Source: a bacterium
GTDB taxonomy: Bacteria > Patescibacteria > Microgenomatia > Levybacterales > UBA12049
Direction: 5' to 3'
Assembly (NCBI GenBank): GCA_021825955.1
Contig: JAKAEH010000020.1
Span: forward strand, 1-8,711
DNA: 8,711 nucleotides
The notes beneath the pieces are model-generated. The model had not been told where the DNA came from, did no database searches, and saw only the letters and a list, made by a program, of their open reading frames with translations. Position numbers and translations under genes: made by a program. Of the stretch, positions 1-5,449 are shown in pieces (the first letter of the stretch is position 1; each line of letters begins with the position of its first letter).

Positions 1-422
1 TCGATATGCATTACAAAAAGGGCGTTTTTGGCAGGCGTAGCGATCCCAAGACCAAGCCCCATTATTGCATAGGCAATATATAAAAGCATCAAACTATTGG
101 AAAAGGCAAAAGCGATATAGGAAGCGCTAGTTAATAAAATCCCAAAAAATGTGGCTGCAAATTTTAAACCCTCATTGCTTTTATCCAAAAAACGGGCGGT
201 TGCTATTTCAACGATTATTCTAACAACCAAATAAAAACTGAAGGCAAAGGCAGCCGTTTCTATGCTTCCTCCCTTTATACTTTTAACCACAAAAATAGCC
301 AAAATCGGAATAACAAAATACCAAGCAGACCATAAAAATGTTTCGGACAAAATAAAAGCTTCAACTAAAGGATTTATTTTAAAATGCGAGGGGTTTCTGC
401 CAATAAACTGCTCTTTAAGCAT
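1..422 (-). CDS. MFS-type permease, N-terminal part (runs off left edge)
   Basis: The first 140 codons of a multi-pass membrane protein are present; the C-terminal part lies beyond the left edge. The translation starts MLKEQFIGRNPSHFKINPLV and then gives about four hydrophobic segments, near residues 22-47, 55-72, 82-105 and 108-125. Between the second and third is a short polar loop with ARFLDKSNEG, which sits where the major facilitator superfamily has its loop 2-3 motif (GxLxDRxGRR) in degenerate form. The pattern fits an MFS efflux or uptake permease, but no substrate can be named. The ATG at 422 is the only ATG after the in-frame TGA at 458-456. There is no Shine-Dalgarno, but an extended -10 promoter lies just upstream, so a leaderless message is likely. 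The family call is moderately firm; the substrate is unknown. Confidence 0.7.
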   Translation of the reverse strand, partial: MLKEQFIGRNPSHFKINPLVEAFILSETFLWSAWYFVIPILAIFVVKSIKGGSIETAAFAFSFYLVVRIIVEIATARFLDKSNEGLKFAATFFGILLTSASYIAFAFSNSLMLLYIAYAIMGLGLGIATPAKNALFVMHI

Positions 423-429
423 ATAAATT

Positions 430-459
430 ATTCTAGCAATAAATTTTGAGGGATTTCAA
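430..459 (-). promoter_or_regulatory. Promoter of the MFS gene (leaderless type)
   Basis: On the minus strand a -35 TTGAAA (459-454) is followed after 18 bases by an extended -10, TGCTAGAAT (438-430). Standard spacing puts the first transcribed base at about 423, one base before the ATG at 422. The whole promoter fits in the 44-base gap behind the zinc-ribbon gene. This is consensus matching by eye and has not been tested. Confidence 0.6.
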
Positions 460-466
460 ATGGCAA

Positions 467-742
467 TTAGCGGGAGATTTTCTTTTTGTTAAGTCGCATG
501 CCTTTTTTGGCATTGATGCGGATTTTTTTGGCTTTTTCTTGTTGTTTTTGCAGCTTAATTCTTCCTGATGTTTTTTTGTCGATATCCGTTTGGCATTCTT
601 CGTTTAAACATTTGTAGGTCTTGGTGGTTACCAAAGAGGAATAATTATCCAGTTTTAGTGTTTTTTCTTCAACCAAAACCAGTTTTCCGCCACAGGAGTT
701 ACACTTGGGTGAAAATGAGAATTTGTTATTTATGCTAGTCAA
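467..742 (-). CDS. Small zinc-ribbon protein with basic tail, function unknown
   Basis: This is a 91-residue protein with two cysteine pairs, C14-x2-C17 (CNSCGG) and C45-x4-C50 (CLNEEC), separated by 27 residues with beta-strand character. That is the layout of a single zinc ribbon. From about residue 56 to the end the chain is very rich in Lys and Arg (KKIRINAKKGMRLNKKK) and probably helical, which suggests RNA or DNA binding, although no specific family is recognised. The reading frame has no ATG or GTG before the first cysteine pair. The start used is TTG at 742, three codons in from an upstream in-frame TAG, and it lies 9 bases after a strong -10. The gene has its own promoter and sits between the NRAMP and MFS genes on the same strand. 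The paired cysteines and intact frame support a real gene; its role is unknown. Confidence 0.65.
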   Translation of the reverse strand: MTSINNKFSFSPKCNSCGGKLVLVEEKTLKLDNYSSLVTTKTYKCLNEECQTDIDKKTSGRIKLQKQQEKAKKIRINAKKGMRLNKKKISR

Positions 743-751
743 AGTCTAAGA

Positions 752-780
752 ATTATAGCATGGTTGAAGCTATTTTACAA
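752..780 (-). promoter_or_regulatory. Strong promoter of the zinc-ribbon gene
   Basis: Minus-strand -35 TTGTAA (780-775), exactly 17 bases of spacer, then an extended consensus -10, TGCTATAAT (760-752). Predicted transcription start is about 745, leaving a leader of about 3 bases before the TTG start at 742. It lies in the 50-base gap after the NRAMP stop codon. Confidence 0.7.
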
Positions 781-792
781 GAATATATTGTT

Positions 793-2082
793 TTAAAATT
801 TAAAAAATGTGAAAAACATTCCGATTGAAGCTAGTCCCATTCCTATAAAAGTCAGCCAAACCAGTAAGTTTGACACCCAACCGCTTTTATACTCTCCCAT
901 TATTGTCTTATTTTTGGCGATTAAAGCGATTATGAGAATAAGAGGAACAGCAACAACGCCGTTAATAACAGCGGCAAATACTAAAGCTTTTATCGGGTCT
1001 ATTCCGACAAAGTTAATTATTAGACCGATAAGCGTTGCGATAACAATTACTCCGTAAAAACCGTGGGCTTTTTTTAGCTTTAAATTCAAACCCTCATTTA
1101 AATTAAACGCCTCTGCAAATGCATAAGCAGCAGACCCAGCAAGAACCGGGACAGATAAAAGGCCAAGGCCGATAACGCCTACGGCAAAAATTACTTTTGC
1201 AAGGTAACCTGCATTGGGAAAAGTACTAACCAAAGGCTCCAATGCTTTTGCGGCATCGGCAGCAGTTTTAATGTCAGTAAACCCATGCGCGTTTAAAACC
1301 GTTGCGGTAACCACTATTATCGACCAGGTGCCAATCTCCGAAAATAGCATCCCAAAAAAGTTATCTATTCTTAAATTTCGGATAAATCTCCAGCTGATTA
1401 AGGGTTTGCCATTTTTGCCTAACAGATGAGTCATTCTTTCTTCCTCTGTTTCCTCCGAAGCTTGCCAAAAAAACATATACGGAGAAATTGTTGTTCCCAA
1501 AACTCCGACAATTATGAATAAGAACTGAAAATTAAACTCTATATGCGGGACAAAAGTTGCTTTTAAAAGCGTGCCCCAAGGCTGAGACACAATAAAAACA
1601 GTTACAGGATAAGCAAATAAAGATAAACACAGCCATTTGAGGATTTTTGAATACACTCTGTAAGAAGTAAAAATTTCTAAAACAAGCATTAAAACGGTAA
1701 AAATTAAAGTTAAAATTACAAAATTTATGGGAACGATTAAATTTGCCGCAGCCGCCATTGCCCCTATATCTGCCCCTATATTAATCGTATTGGCAATTAA
1801 AACAAGAAGAACTACCGTATAGAGAATTTTTCTTCCGTAGTGCTTTTTTACAACTGCCGCAATACCCTTTCCTGTCACCGCCCCAATTCTTGCACAAGCC
1901 TCTTGAACTCCGGCTTGAAAAGGAAGCATAAAAACGGCTGTCCAAAGCTGTCCGTAACCGAATTGCGCTCCGGTTTGTGAGTATGTGGCAATTCCCGATG
2001 GATCATCATCTGCGGCACCGGTAATAACACCGGGCCCCAAAATCTTAAAGAATTTTTTAATTCTTGATGAAATTTTATCCAC
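793..2082 (-). CDS. NRAMP (SLC11-like) divalent metal transporter with non-classical metal site
   Basis: This 429-residue integral membrane protein has about eleven hydrophobic helices and the SLC11/NRAMP fold signature: GPGVITGAADDDPSGIATYS near the N-terminus (residues 16-35), then GAQFGYGQLW. Classical NRAMPs carry DPGN in helix 1 and MPH in helix 6 to coordinate Mn or Fe. Here these are D27-P28-S29-G30 and S200-P201-Y202 (GTTISPYMFFWQ), so the Asn and the sulfur of Met are both missing while the Asp is kept. This places it in a divergent NRAMP branch. A branch of SLC11-related proteins (NRMT) transports Mg2+, so specificity should not be assumed to be Mn/Fe. The start is GTG at 2082, about 7 bases downstream of a -10-like element. 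It is divergent from the VIT-type exporter, which suggests shared metal control. Family certain; substrate uncertain. Confidence 0.9.
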   Translation of the reverse strand: MDKISSRIKKFFKILGPGVITGAADDDPSGIATYSQTGAQFGYGQLWTAVFMLPFQAGVQEACARIGAVTGKGIAAVVKKHYGRKILYTVVLLVLIANTINIGADIGAMAAAANLIVPINFVILTLIFTVLMLVLEIFTSYRVYSKILKWLCLSLFAYPVTVFIVSQPWGTLLKATFVPHIEFNFQFLFIIVGVLGTTISPYMFFWQASEETEEERMTHLLGKNGKPLISWRFIRNLRIDNFFGMLFSEIGTWSIIVVTATVLNAHGFTDIKTAADAAKALEPLVSTFPNAGYLAKVIFAVGVIGLGLLSVPVLAGSAAYAFAEAFNLNEGLNLKLKKAHGFYGVIVIATLIGLIINFVGIDPIKALVFAAVINGVVAVPLILIIALIAKNKTIMGEYKSGWVSNLLVWLTFIGMGLASIGMFFTFFKF

Positions 2083-2089
2083 TAAACCC

Positions 2090-2119
2090 AGTATGTAATT
2101 AAAAATATGTTAAAGTCAA
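2090..2119 (-). promoter_or_regulatory. Promoter of the NRAMP gene
   Basis: Minus-strand -35 TTGACT (2119-2114, 5 of 6 consensus), 18-base spacer, and a weaker -10, CATACT (2095-2090, 4 of 6). Predicted start is about 2083, next to the GTG start codon at 2082. The weak -10 would suit a gene under activation or repression, but I see no convincing operator palindrome in the 91-base divergent gap. Confidence 0.45.
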
Positions 2120-2155
2120 GATTTCTACTACTCATTGCTATGATAAATACAAAAA

Positions 2156-2166
2156 TATAATATAAT
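2156..2166 (+). promoter_or_regulatory. Tandem -10 element of the VIT gene
   Basis: Two perfect TATAAT hexamers overlap by one base (2156-2161 and 2161-2166). The second ends 7 bases before the ATG at 2174, so transcription would start at about 2173-2174. The other candidate start, ATG at 2165, lies inside the second hexamer and would be upstream of the transcript. The only -35-like sequence, TTGCTA at 2135-2140, is 15 or 20 bases away, which is not ideal. Confidence 0.55.
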
Positions 2167-2173
2167 GAAAGAT

Positions 2174-2887
2174 ATGGCTAAAAAAAATATAGATGACAAG
2201 CTGGAATTATCCAGTAATACTCATAAATTAAACTGGTTAAGAGCCTCTGTTTTAGGAGCAAACGACGGCATTGTTTCGATTGCAGGTTTAGTAATGGGTG
2301 TTGCCGGAGCTACCGAATCTATCGGAGTTATCTTTACGGCAGGCATGGCCGGAATAGTTGCGGGCGCAATATCAATGGCAGCCGGTGAATACGTTTCGGT
2401 AAGTAGCTCCAGAGACACGGAAAAAGCGCTTTTGAAAAAAGAGCATTATGAGCTTAAAAACTTCCCAGAAAAAGAACTTAATGAACTTGCTTTAATTTAT
2501 GAACAAAAAGGTTTATCGAAAAAAACAGCAATGGTGGTTGCTAAAGAATTATCAACAAACGATGCTTATGCGGCTCATGCTCACGCAGAGCTCAATATCG
2601 ACCCAAATAACCTGACTAGTCCCTGGCACGCTGCCTTTGCTTCTTCAGTTGCGTTTGTTTTAGGCGCAGTCATACCTTTAATTGCAATATTAACTCCGCC
2701 TCTTTCTTTGCGCATTCCAATTGCCTTTGTTGCCGTATTACTGGCTTTGGCAATAACCGGATTTTTAAGTGCGAAAGCAGGAGGAGCAAGCGCAAAACGT
2801 GCCATTTTACGAGTAGTAGCAGGAGGAACGTTAGCAATGACAATAACTTATGCAATTGGTAAACTATTCGCAGTTTCGGGAATATAA
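2174..2887 (+). CDS. VIT1/CCC1-family metal transporter (Fe/Mn exporter type)
   Basis: The protein is 237 residues from ATG 2174 (240 from the alternative ATG 2165). It shows the VIT family hallmarks: RASVLGANDGIVS in helix 1 (about residues 23-35, with the transport Asp in GANDG), AGAISMAAGEYVSVSS (about 63-78, Met and Glu of helix 2), then RDTEKA. An acidic, helical cytoplasmic segment follows (about 80-142, with EHYEL, PEKELNELALIYEQKGLS and AHAHAELNID), which in VIT1 binds metal between the two membrane halves. Three more helices follow from about residue 150. VIT/CCC1 proteins move Fe2+ or Mn2+ out of the cytosol by proton antiport; in a bacterium this means export. Start 2174 is preferred because ATG 2165 overlaps the -10 hexamer. 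It is divergent from the NRAMP gene, pairing possible uptake with efflux. Family is secure; the ion is inferred from the family. Confidence 0.9.
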   Translation: MAKKNIDDKLELSSNTHKLNWLRASVLGANDGIVSIAGLVMGVAGATESIGVIFTAGMAGIVAGAISMAAGEYVSVSSSRDTEKALLKKEHYELKNFPEKELNELALIYEQKGLSKKTAMVVAKELSTNDAYAAHAHAELNIDPNNLTSPWHAAFASSVAFVLGAVIPLIAILTPPLSLRIPIAFVAVLLALAITGFLSAKAGGASAKRAILRVVAGGTLAMTITYAIGKLFAVSGI

Positions 2888-2929
2888 TCTAATCTAAGAC
2901 AGCTCAATTTCTTCGTTTTTTAATTTATC

Positions 2930-2938
2930 TGCTAAAAT
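2930..2938 (+). promoter_or_regulatory. Extended -10 promoter of the phosphodiesterase gene
   Basis: TGCTAAAAT is an extended -10 (TGN plus TAAAAT, 5 of 6). It directly abuts an ATG at 2939, which could not be in a transcript from this promoter. The predicted transcription start is 2945, the G of an in-frame GTG. No good -35 is present, as is common with extended -10 promoters. Confidence 0.55.
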
Positions 2939-2944
2939 ATGTTT

Positions 2945-3592
2945 GTGAAACCATTAATTATTGCCCATCGAGGAGACACAATAAACTATCCTGAAAATAC
3001 CATCGAAGCATTTAGTTCGGCTTTTAAAAGGGGGGCAGGCGGAATTGAATTTGATCTTCATCTAGATAAAAAGGGTAACGTGATTGTTGTTCATAACTAT
3101 TTATTTGATGAGAATAAAAAATATCCTCTTTTCAAAGATGTTTTAAAGCTATTCGGGCAAAAAGGAAGGTTGGAAATAGAAATCAAATCCCTTGATCCTA
3201 AGTGCATTATAAAGGTTTCGGAGTTAATAGAAATTTACAAACCAAAAAATTTTGAAATAACATCAAGCATCTTGCCTCTTTTCCCTTACATTAAAGGTGA
3301 GTTTCCAAAAGCCAAAATCGGGCTCATCTTTAAAGAAAGCCTTATCGAATCTTGGATGACAAAAGATTTTATTAAAGAGTTTGTTCTTAGTTTTATGAAA
3401 TTAACGGGCGCAAACGTTTTGCATTTGCCCTTTGAATACTATACGCCAAACATTGTTAAACTTATGCACGCGAATGGTTTTCTTTCTCACGCTTATTTAA
3501 AAAGTTGGGGTGTGGATAAATTTAGAAAAGCAGAAAAATTAGGAATTGACCAATGCACAACCGACGATATAAATTTACTTAAGAAGATTTAA
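2945..3592 (+). CDS. Short glycerophosphodiester phosphodiesterase family protein
   Basis: This is a 215-residue TIM-barrel enzyme of the GDPD family, which hydrolyses glycerophosphodiesters to glycerol-3-phosphate and an alcohol. Motifs numbered from GTG 2945: IAHRGDT with catalytic His8 and Arg9, NYPENTIEAF with Glu17, GGIEFDLHLDKKGNVIVVHN with Glu35, Asp37 and the second His50, then LEIEIKS (Glu79, Lys81) and a C-terminal TTDD. Metal and catalytic positions are therefore present. The chain is short for the family (usually about 240-250). The stretch that normally carries the LxRTT and IPTLEEVL signatures after the second His is cut to about 20 residues, and HD is HN here. No signal peptide, so cytoplasmic. 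The start could instead be ATG 2939 (two residues more). GTG 2945 is chosen because the promoter -10 ends at 2938 and neither start has a Shine-Dalgarno. Confidence 0.85.
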   Translation: MKPLIIAHRGDTINYPENTIEAFSSAFKRGAGGIEFDLHLDKKGNVIVVHNYLFDENKKYPLFKDVLKLFGQKGRLEIEIKSLDPKCIIKVSELIEIYKPKNFEITSSILPLFPYIKGEFPKAKIGLIFKESLIESWMTKDFIKEFVLSFMKLTGANVLHLPFEYYTPNIVKLMHANGFLSHAYLKSWGVDKFRKAEKLGIDQCTTDDINLLKKI

Positions 3593-3648
3593 ATACATTG
3601 TACAAAATCTTTGAAAATATAATTTTATAAGCAAAAACGTGCTTAGTT

Positions 3649-3657
3649 TGGTATAAT
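3649..3657 (+). promoter_or_regulatory. tRNA-Gln promoter (extended -10)
   Basis: TGGTATAAT is a perfect -10 with the TGN extension. Expected transcription start is about 3664, four bases before the mature tRNA 5' end, leaving a very short trailer for RNase P. No clear -35 is present. Confidence 0.65.
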
Positions 3658-3667
3658 TTGAGAGAAT

Positions 3668-3741
3668 TGCCGGATCGTCTAATGGTAGGACAACGGACTC
3701 TGAATCCGTTTATCTACGTTCGAATCGTAGTCCGGCAGCCA
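3668..3741 (+). tRNA. tRNA-Gln, anticodon CTG
   Basis: The complete cloverleaf can be drawn. The acceptor stem is TGCCGGA (3668-3674) with TCCGGCA (3731-3737), 7 of 7 pairs. The D arm is GTCT/GGAC with one G-T pair and a minimal AATGGTA loop. The anticodon stem is ACGGA/TCCGT around the loop CTCTGAA, giving anticodon CTG, which reads CAG (Gln). The variable loop has four bases, and the T arm is CTACG/CGTAG with loop TTCGAAT. The discriminator is G73 and CCA is encoded (3739-3741). The U1-A72 first pair is the usual tRNA-Gln identity feature, used by both GlnRS and the GatCAB amidotransferase. It has its own promoter, and a protein gene follows 34 bases downstream on the same strand. Confidence 0.97.
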
Positions 3742-3775
3742 AGACGGGTAAACATCACTAAATCGTGGCGAGCTT

Positions 3776-4411
3776 ATGTTCAATATAGCATATAAATTTA
3801 CGTTTATCTTTAAAAACAGGTCGAATTGGTTGTTGCTGTATAATATCGAAAAATATATAAACGGAGCGATTCTTCAAGTAGGAAGAGTTGAAAAAGAAAG
3901 GAAGGCGCATTTTAAAAAATTTATTGGACTTCCTATTGCACATTTTCGAAGACTGGATAATATATTTTTAGACGCGCACTTTTATTTCATCTGCATTGAC
4001 CAAATTGATAAAAATTTGAAACGGCTTATTGGTCAATTAGATAATAAAAACTTAGAGATAATTTACCAAGAATTTCAAACAGACTTCGATAGTGAAATTC
4101 GTAACGATTTAGAACATATCGATGCACGAGCCGTTGGAAAAACAAAATTTGAGAAGGATGTTGATGAGAATACTAAGCGGTCGTGGATGGTCGATTTTGT
4201 GAATTTTCAAGGGGATAAGCTTTCTTTCGGAGGAAGAAAATACGCAATAAACAAAGACTCAATAAAAAAACTTAAAAAAATCTATCAAAAGCTAATAAGA
4301 ACAATAAGGGCAGATTATGCACTAAAAGATAAGAATTATGTAGAGATGGAAAAAGCTTTGCGAATGACAAGATATTTTAAAAAACAATTTCCAATTAGAA
4401 CTGTATTATAA
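3776..4411 (+). CDS. Unrecognised protein with HEPN-like RX4H motif
   Basis: This 211-residue protein belongs to no family I can name with certainty. The first 120 residues look mostly helical. They end in DFDSEIRNDLEHIDARAVG, which contains R109-N110-x3-H114, the RX4H form of the catalytic motif of HEPN ribonucleases, with the Asn commonly found after Arg. After it comes a possible beta hairpin (residues about 138-158, FVNFQGDKLSFGGRKYAI) and two basic helices. There is no signal peptide or membrane segment. No nucleotidyltransferase partner or antitoxin is adjacent: the tRNA-Gln lies 34 bases upstream and dgkA is convergent downstream. The start ATG at 3776 has only a weak GGCGAG three bases away and no -10 in the leaderless position, so it may be transcribed through the tRNA. 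It is probably a real gene; the HEPN and RNase roles are inference from one motif plus helicity. Confidence 0.6.
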   Translation: MFNIAYKFTFIFKNRSNWLLLYNIEKYINGAILQVGRVEKERKAHFKKFIGLPIAHFRRLDNIFLDAHFYFICIDQIDKNLKRLIGQLDNKNLEIIYQEFQTDFDSEIRNDLEHIDARAVGKTKFEKDVDENTKRSWMVDFVNFQGDKLSFGGRKYAINKDSIKKLKKIYQKLIRTIRADYALKDKNYVEMEKALRMTRYFKKQFPIRTVL

Positions 4412-4447
4412 CGACTAAATGGTTCTAGACCGAGGTGCTCAGCAATT

Positions 4448-4816
4448 TTACCTTAAAAACCTTAGTATGTGAGGAACAAAAATAAGAATTCCTACGATTA
4501 CAGAACCCATTGCAGCTAAAAGCACCATTCCGGCAGAGACATCTTTAGCAATCTTTGCTTCTTGCCTGTGTTCATTTACCAACAGATTTACTACTTCTTC
4601 TATGGCCGTATTTATCATTTCTGTACAAATTACCAGAAGTATCATAATACCCAATATTCCCATTTCAAACGGGTTTACTTTAAGTATTAAACTTAAAACT
4701 ATAACTAAAATCGCAGCCAGAAAATGAATTCTAATATTTTGGTTGTACTTAAAAGCAAAATAAATCCCTTGGAATGCATATCTAAATGATTTAAATAACG
4801 ATTCGTGATTAATCAT
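4448..4816 (-). CDS. dgkA: DgkA-family lipid kinase (diacylglycerol or undecaprenol kinase)
   Basis: This 122-residue, three-helix membrane kinase fits the length of the DgkA family. The family motif is intact: CTEMINTAIEEVVNL (Glu66, Asn69, Glu73) and IAKDVSAGMVLLAA (Lys91, Asp92), positions matching the E. coli catalytic residues with a constant offset of three. NQNIRIHFLAA at residues 25-35 is the usual amphipathic entry to helix 1. In Gram-positive relatives this enzyme phosphorylates undecaprenol rather than diacylglycerol. The neighbouring PAP2 phosphatase makes an undecaprenol or undecaprenyl-phosphate recycling role attractive here, but sequence alone does not separate the two substrates. 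The ATG begins three bases after the stop of the PAP2 gene, no Shine-Dalgarno is seen, and translation is probably coupled. It is the last gene of the gltX operon and is convergent with the HEPN-like gene across 36 bases. Confidence 0.93.
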   Translation of the reverse strand: MINHESLFKSFRYAFQGIYFAFKYNQNIRIHFLAAILVIVLSLILKVNPFEMGILGIMILLVICTEMINTAIEEVVNLLVNEHRQEAKIAKDVSAGMVLLAAMGSVIVGILIFVPHILRFLR

Positions 4817-4819
4817 AAA

Positions 4820-5449
4820 TTAAATAATCTTGGTTGCTATTATATAAACTATTATACTTAATAATCCTCCCAAAATTCCACCTACCAAAACTTCCGAAAC
4901 AGTATGTCTTTTGAGCTTAATCCTTGACCAGCCGACTAAAAAAACAAACAAATATCCCAAAAGATAATATACATCTTTATGGATTATAACCATTGCCGTT
5001 ACAAAAGCCGTTATCGTTGCCACATGTGCGCTGGCTTTTAGAAAATTATTAGCTATTTGGAGTATTAAAAGTCCGAGAGCAAGGGAAAATGTAGTTATAA
5101 ACAAAATTTTGGGGGCCTGAAGAGAAAATAGAACTAAGATGTACAAAATAACCAAAAAAATTGCGGTTAAATAAAGCAAGGGTCTTTGTTTTCTTTTAGA
5201 TATATCAAAATCAGAAAAAATTTTTAACTTTACCCCAACCGCAATATATATAAAATACATAAACATGAATACAAATGAGATAAGAGTCCATACTATTGCC
5301 TCGGAAATTTTTCCTTCTGTTTCATAAATTAAGTAGAACGGAAGAGGAATTAAAATTACAATAGGATTTAGGATAAGCGAAATTAATTTTGCCAGCAATT
5401 CAACAGCATTTTCAACCTTGAAGATTTTTAATAAAAAATTCTTTTCCAT
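4820..5449 (-). CDS. PAP2-superfamily membrane phosphatase
   Basis: This is a 209-residue integral membrane protein with about six helices and the PAP2 phosphatase signatures in order: ISKRKQRPLLY (residues 83-93, Arg89-Pro90 of motif 1), KASAHVA (138-144, motif 2 with His142 in place of PSGH), and WSRIKLKRHTVSEVLVGG (174-191, SRX5H motif 3 with Ser175, Arg176 and the nucleophile His182). Motif 1 lacks the usual Lys seven residues before the Arg; nearby Lys85 and Lys87 may substitute. The last acidic residue is Glu186 instead of Asp. The family removes phosphate from lipid phosphates or pyrophosphates. Beside dgkA, the likely role is undecaprenyl-pyrophosphate or phosphatidate dephosphorylation at the membrane. 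The ATG at 5449 lies 38 bases inside the end of gltX, so the two genes are on one message. Confidence 0.85.
   Translation of the reverse strand: MEKNFLLKIFKVENAVELLAKLISLILNPIVILIPLPFYLIYETEGKISEAIVWTLISFVFMFMYFIYIAVGVKLKIFSDFDISKRKQRPLLYLTAIFLVILYILVLFSLQAPKILFITTFSLALGLLILQIANNFLKASAHVATITAFVTAMVIIHKDVYYLLGYLFVFLVGWSRIKLKRHTVSEVLVGGILGGLLSIIVYIIATKII

Noticed and set aside
809..1429. Plus-strand open frames antisense to the NRAMP gene
   Set aside because: They are shadow frames of a strongly conserved transporter gene, with no start signals or family features.
2083..2155. Metal-regulator operator in the NRAMP/VIT gap (repeated TATGT near 2092 and 2106)
   Set aside because: The repeat is short, AT-rich and direct rather than palindromic; it is not distinguishable from background.
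3628..3645. Inverted repeat TAAGCA-loop-TGCTTA after the phosphodiesterase gene as an intrinsic terminator
   Set aside because: Only 6 pairs, AT-rich, and followed by GTTTGG rather than a T-run on the plus strand. No minus-strand gene needs a terminator there.
3758..3943. Minus-strand 61-codon frame antisense to the HEPN-like gene (possible antitoxin)
   Set aside because: No promoter or ribosome site of its own is seen and the composition is that of a shadow frame.
3668..4447. tRNA-Gln as an integration site with the HEPN-like gene as cargo
   Set aside because: No repeat of the tRNA 3' end is found downstream of the gene up to 4447, and there is no integrase in the window.
4412..4447. Bidirectional terminator between the HEPN-like gene and dgkA
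   Set aside because: Only 3-4 base-pair stems (GGT/ACC, TGCT/AGCA) can be drawn, with no adjoining T-runs.
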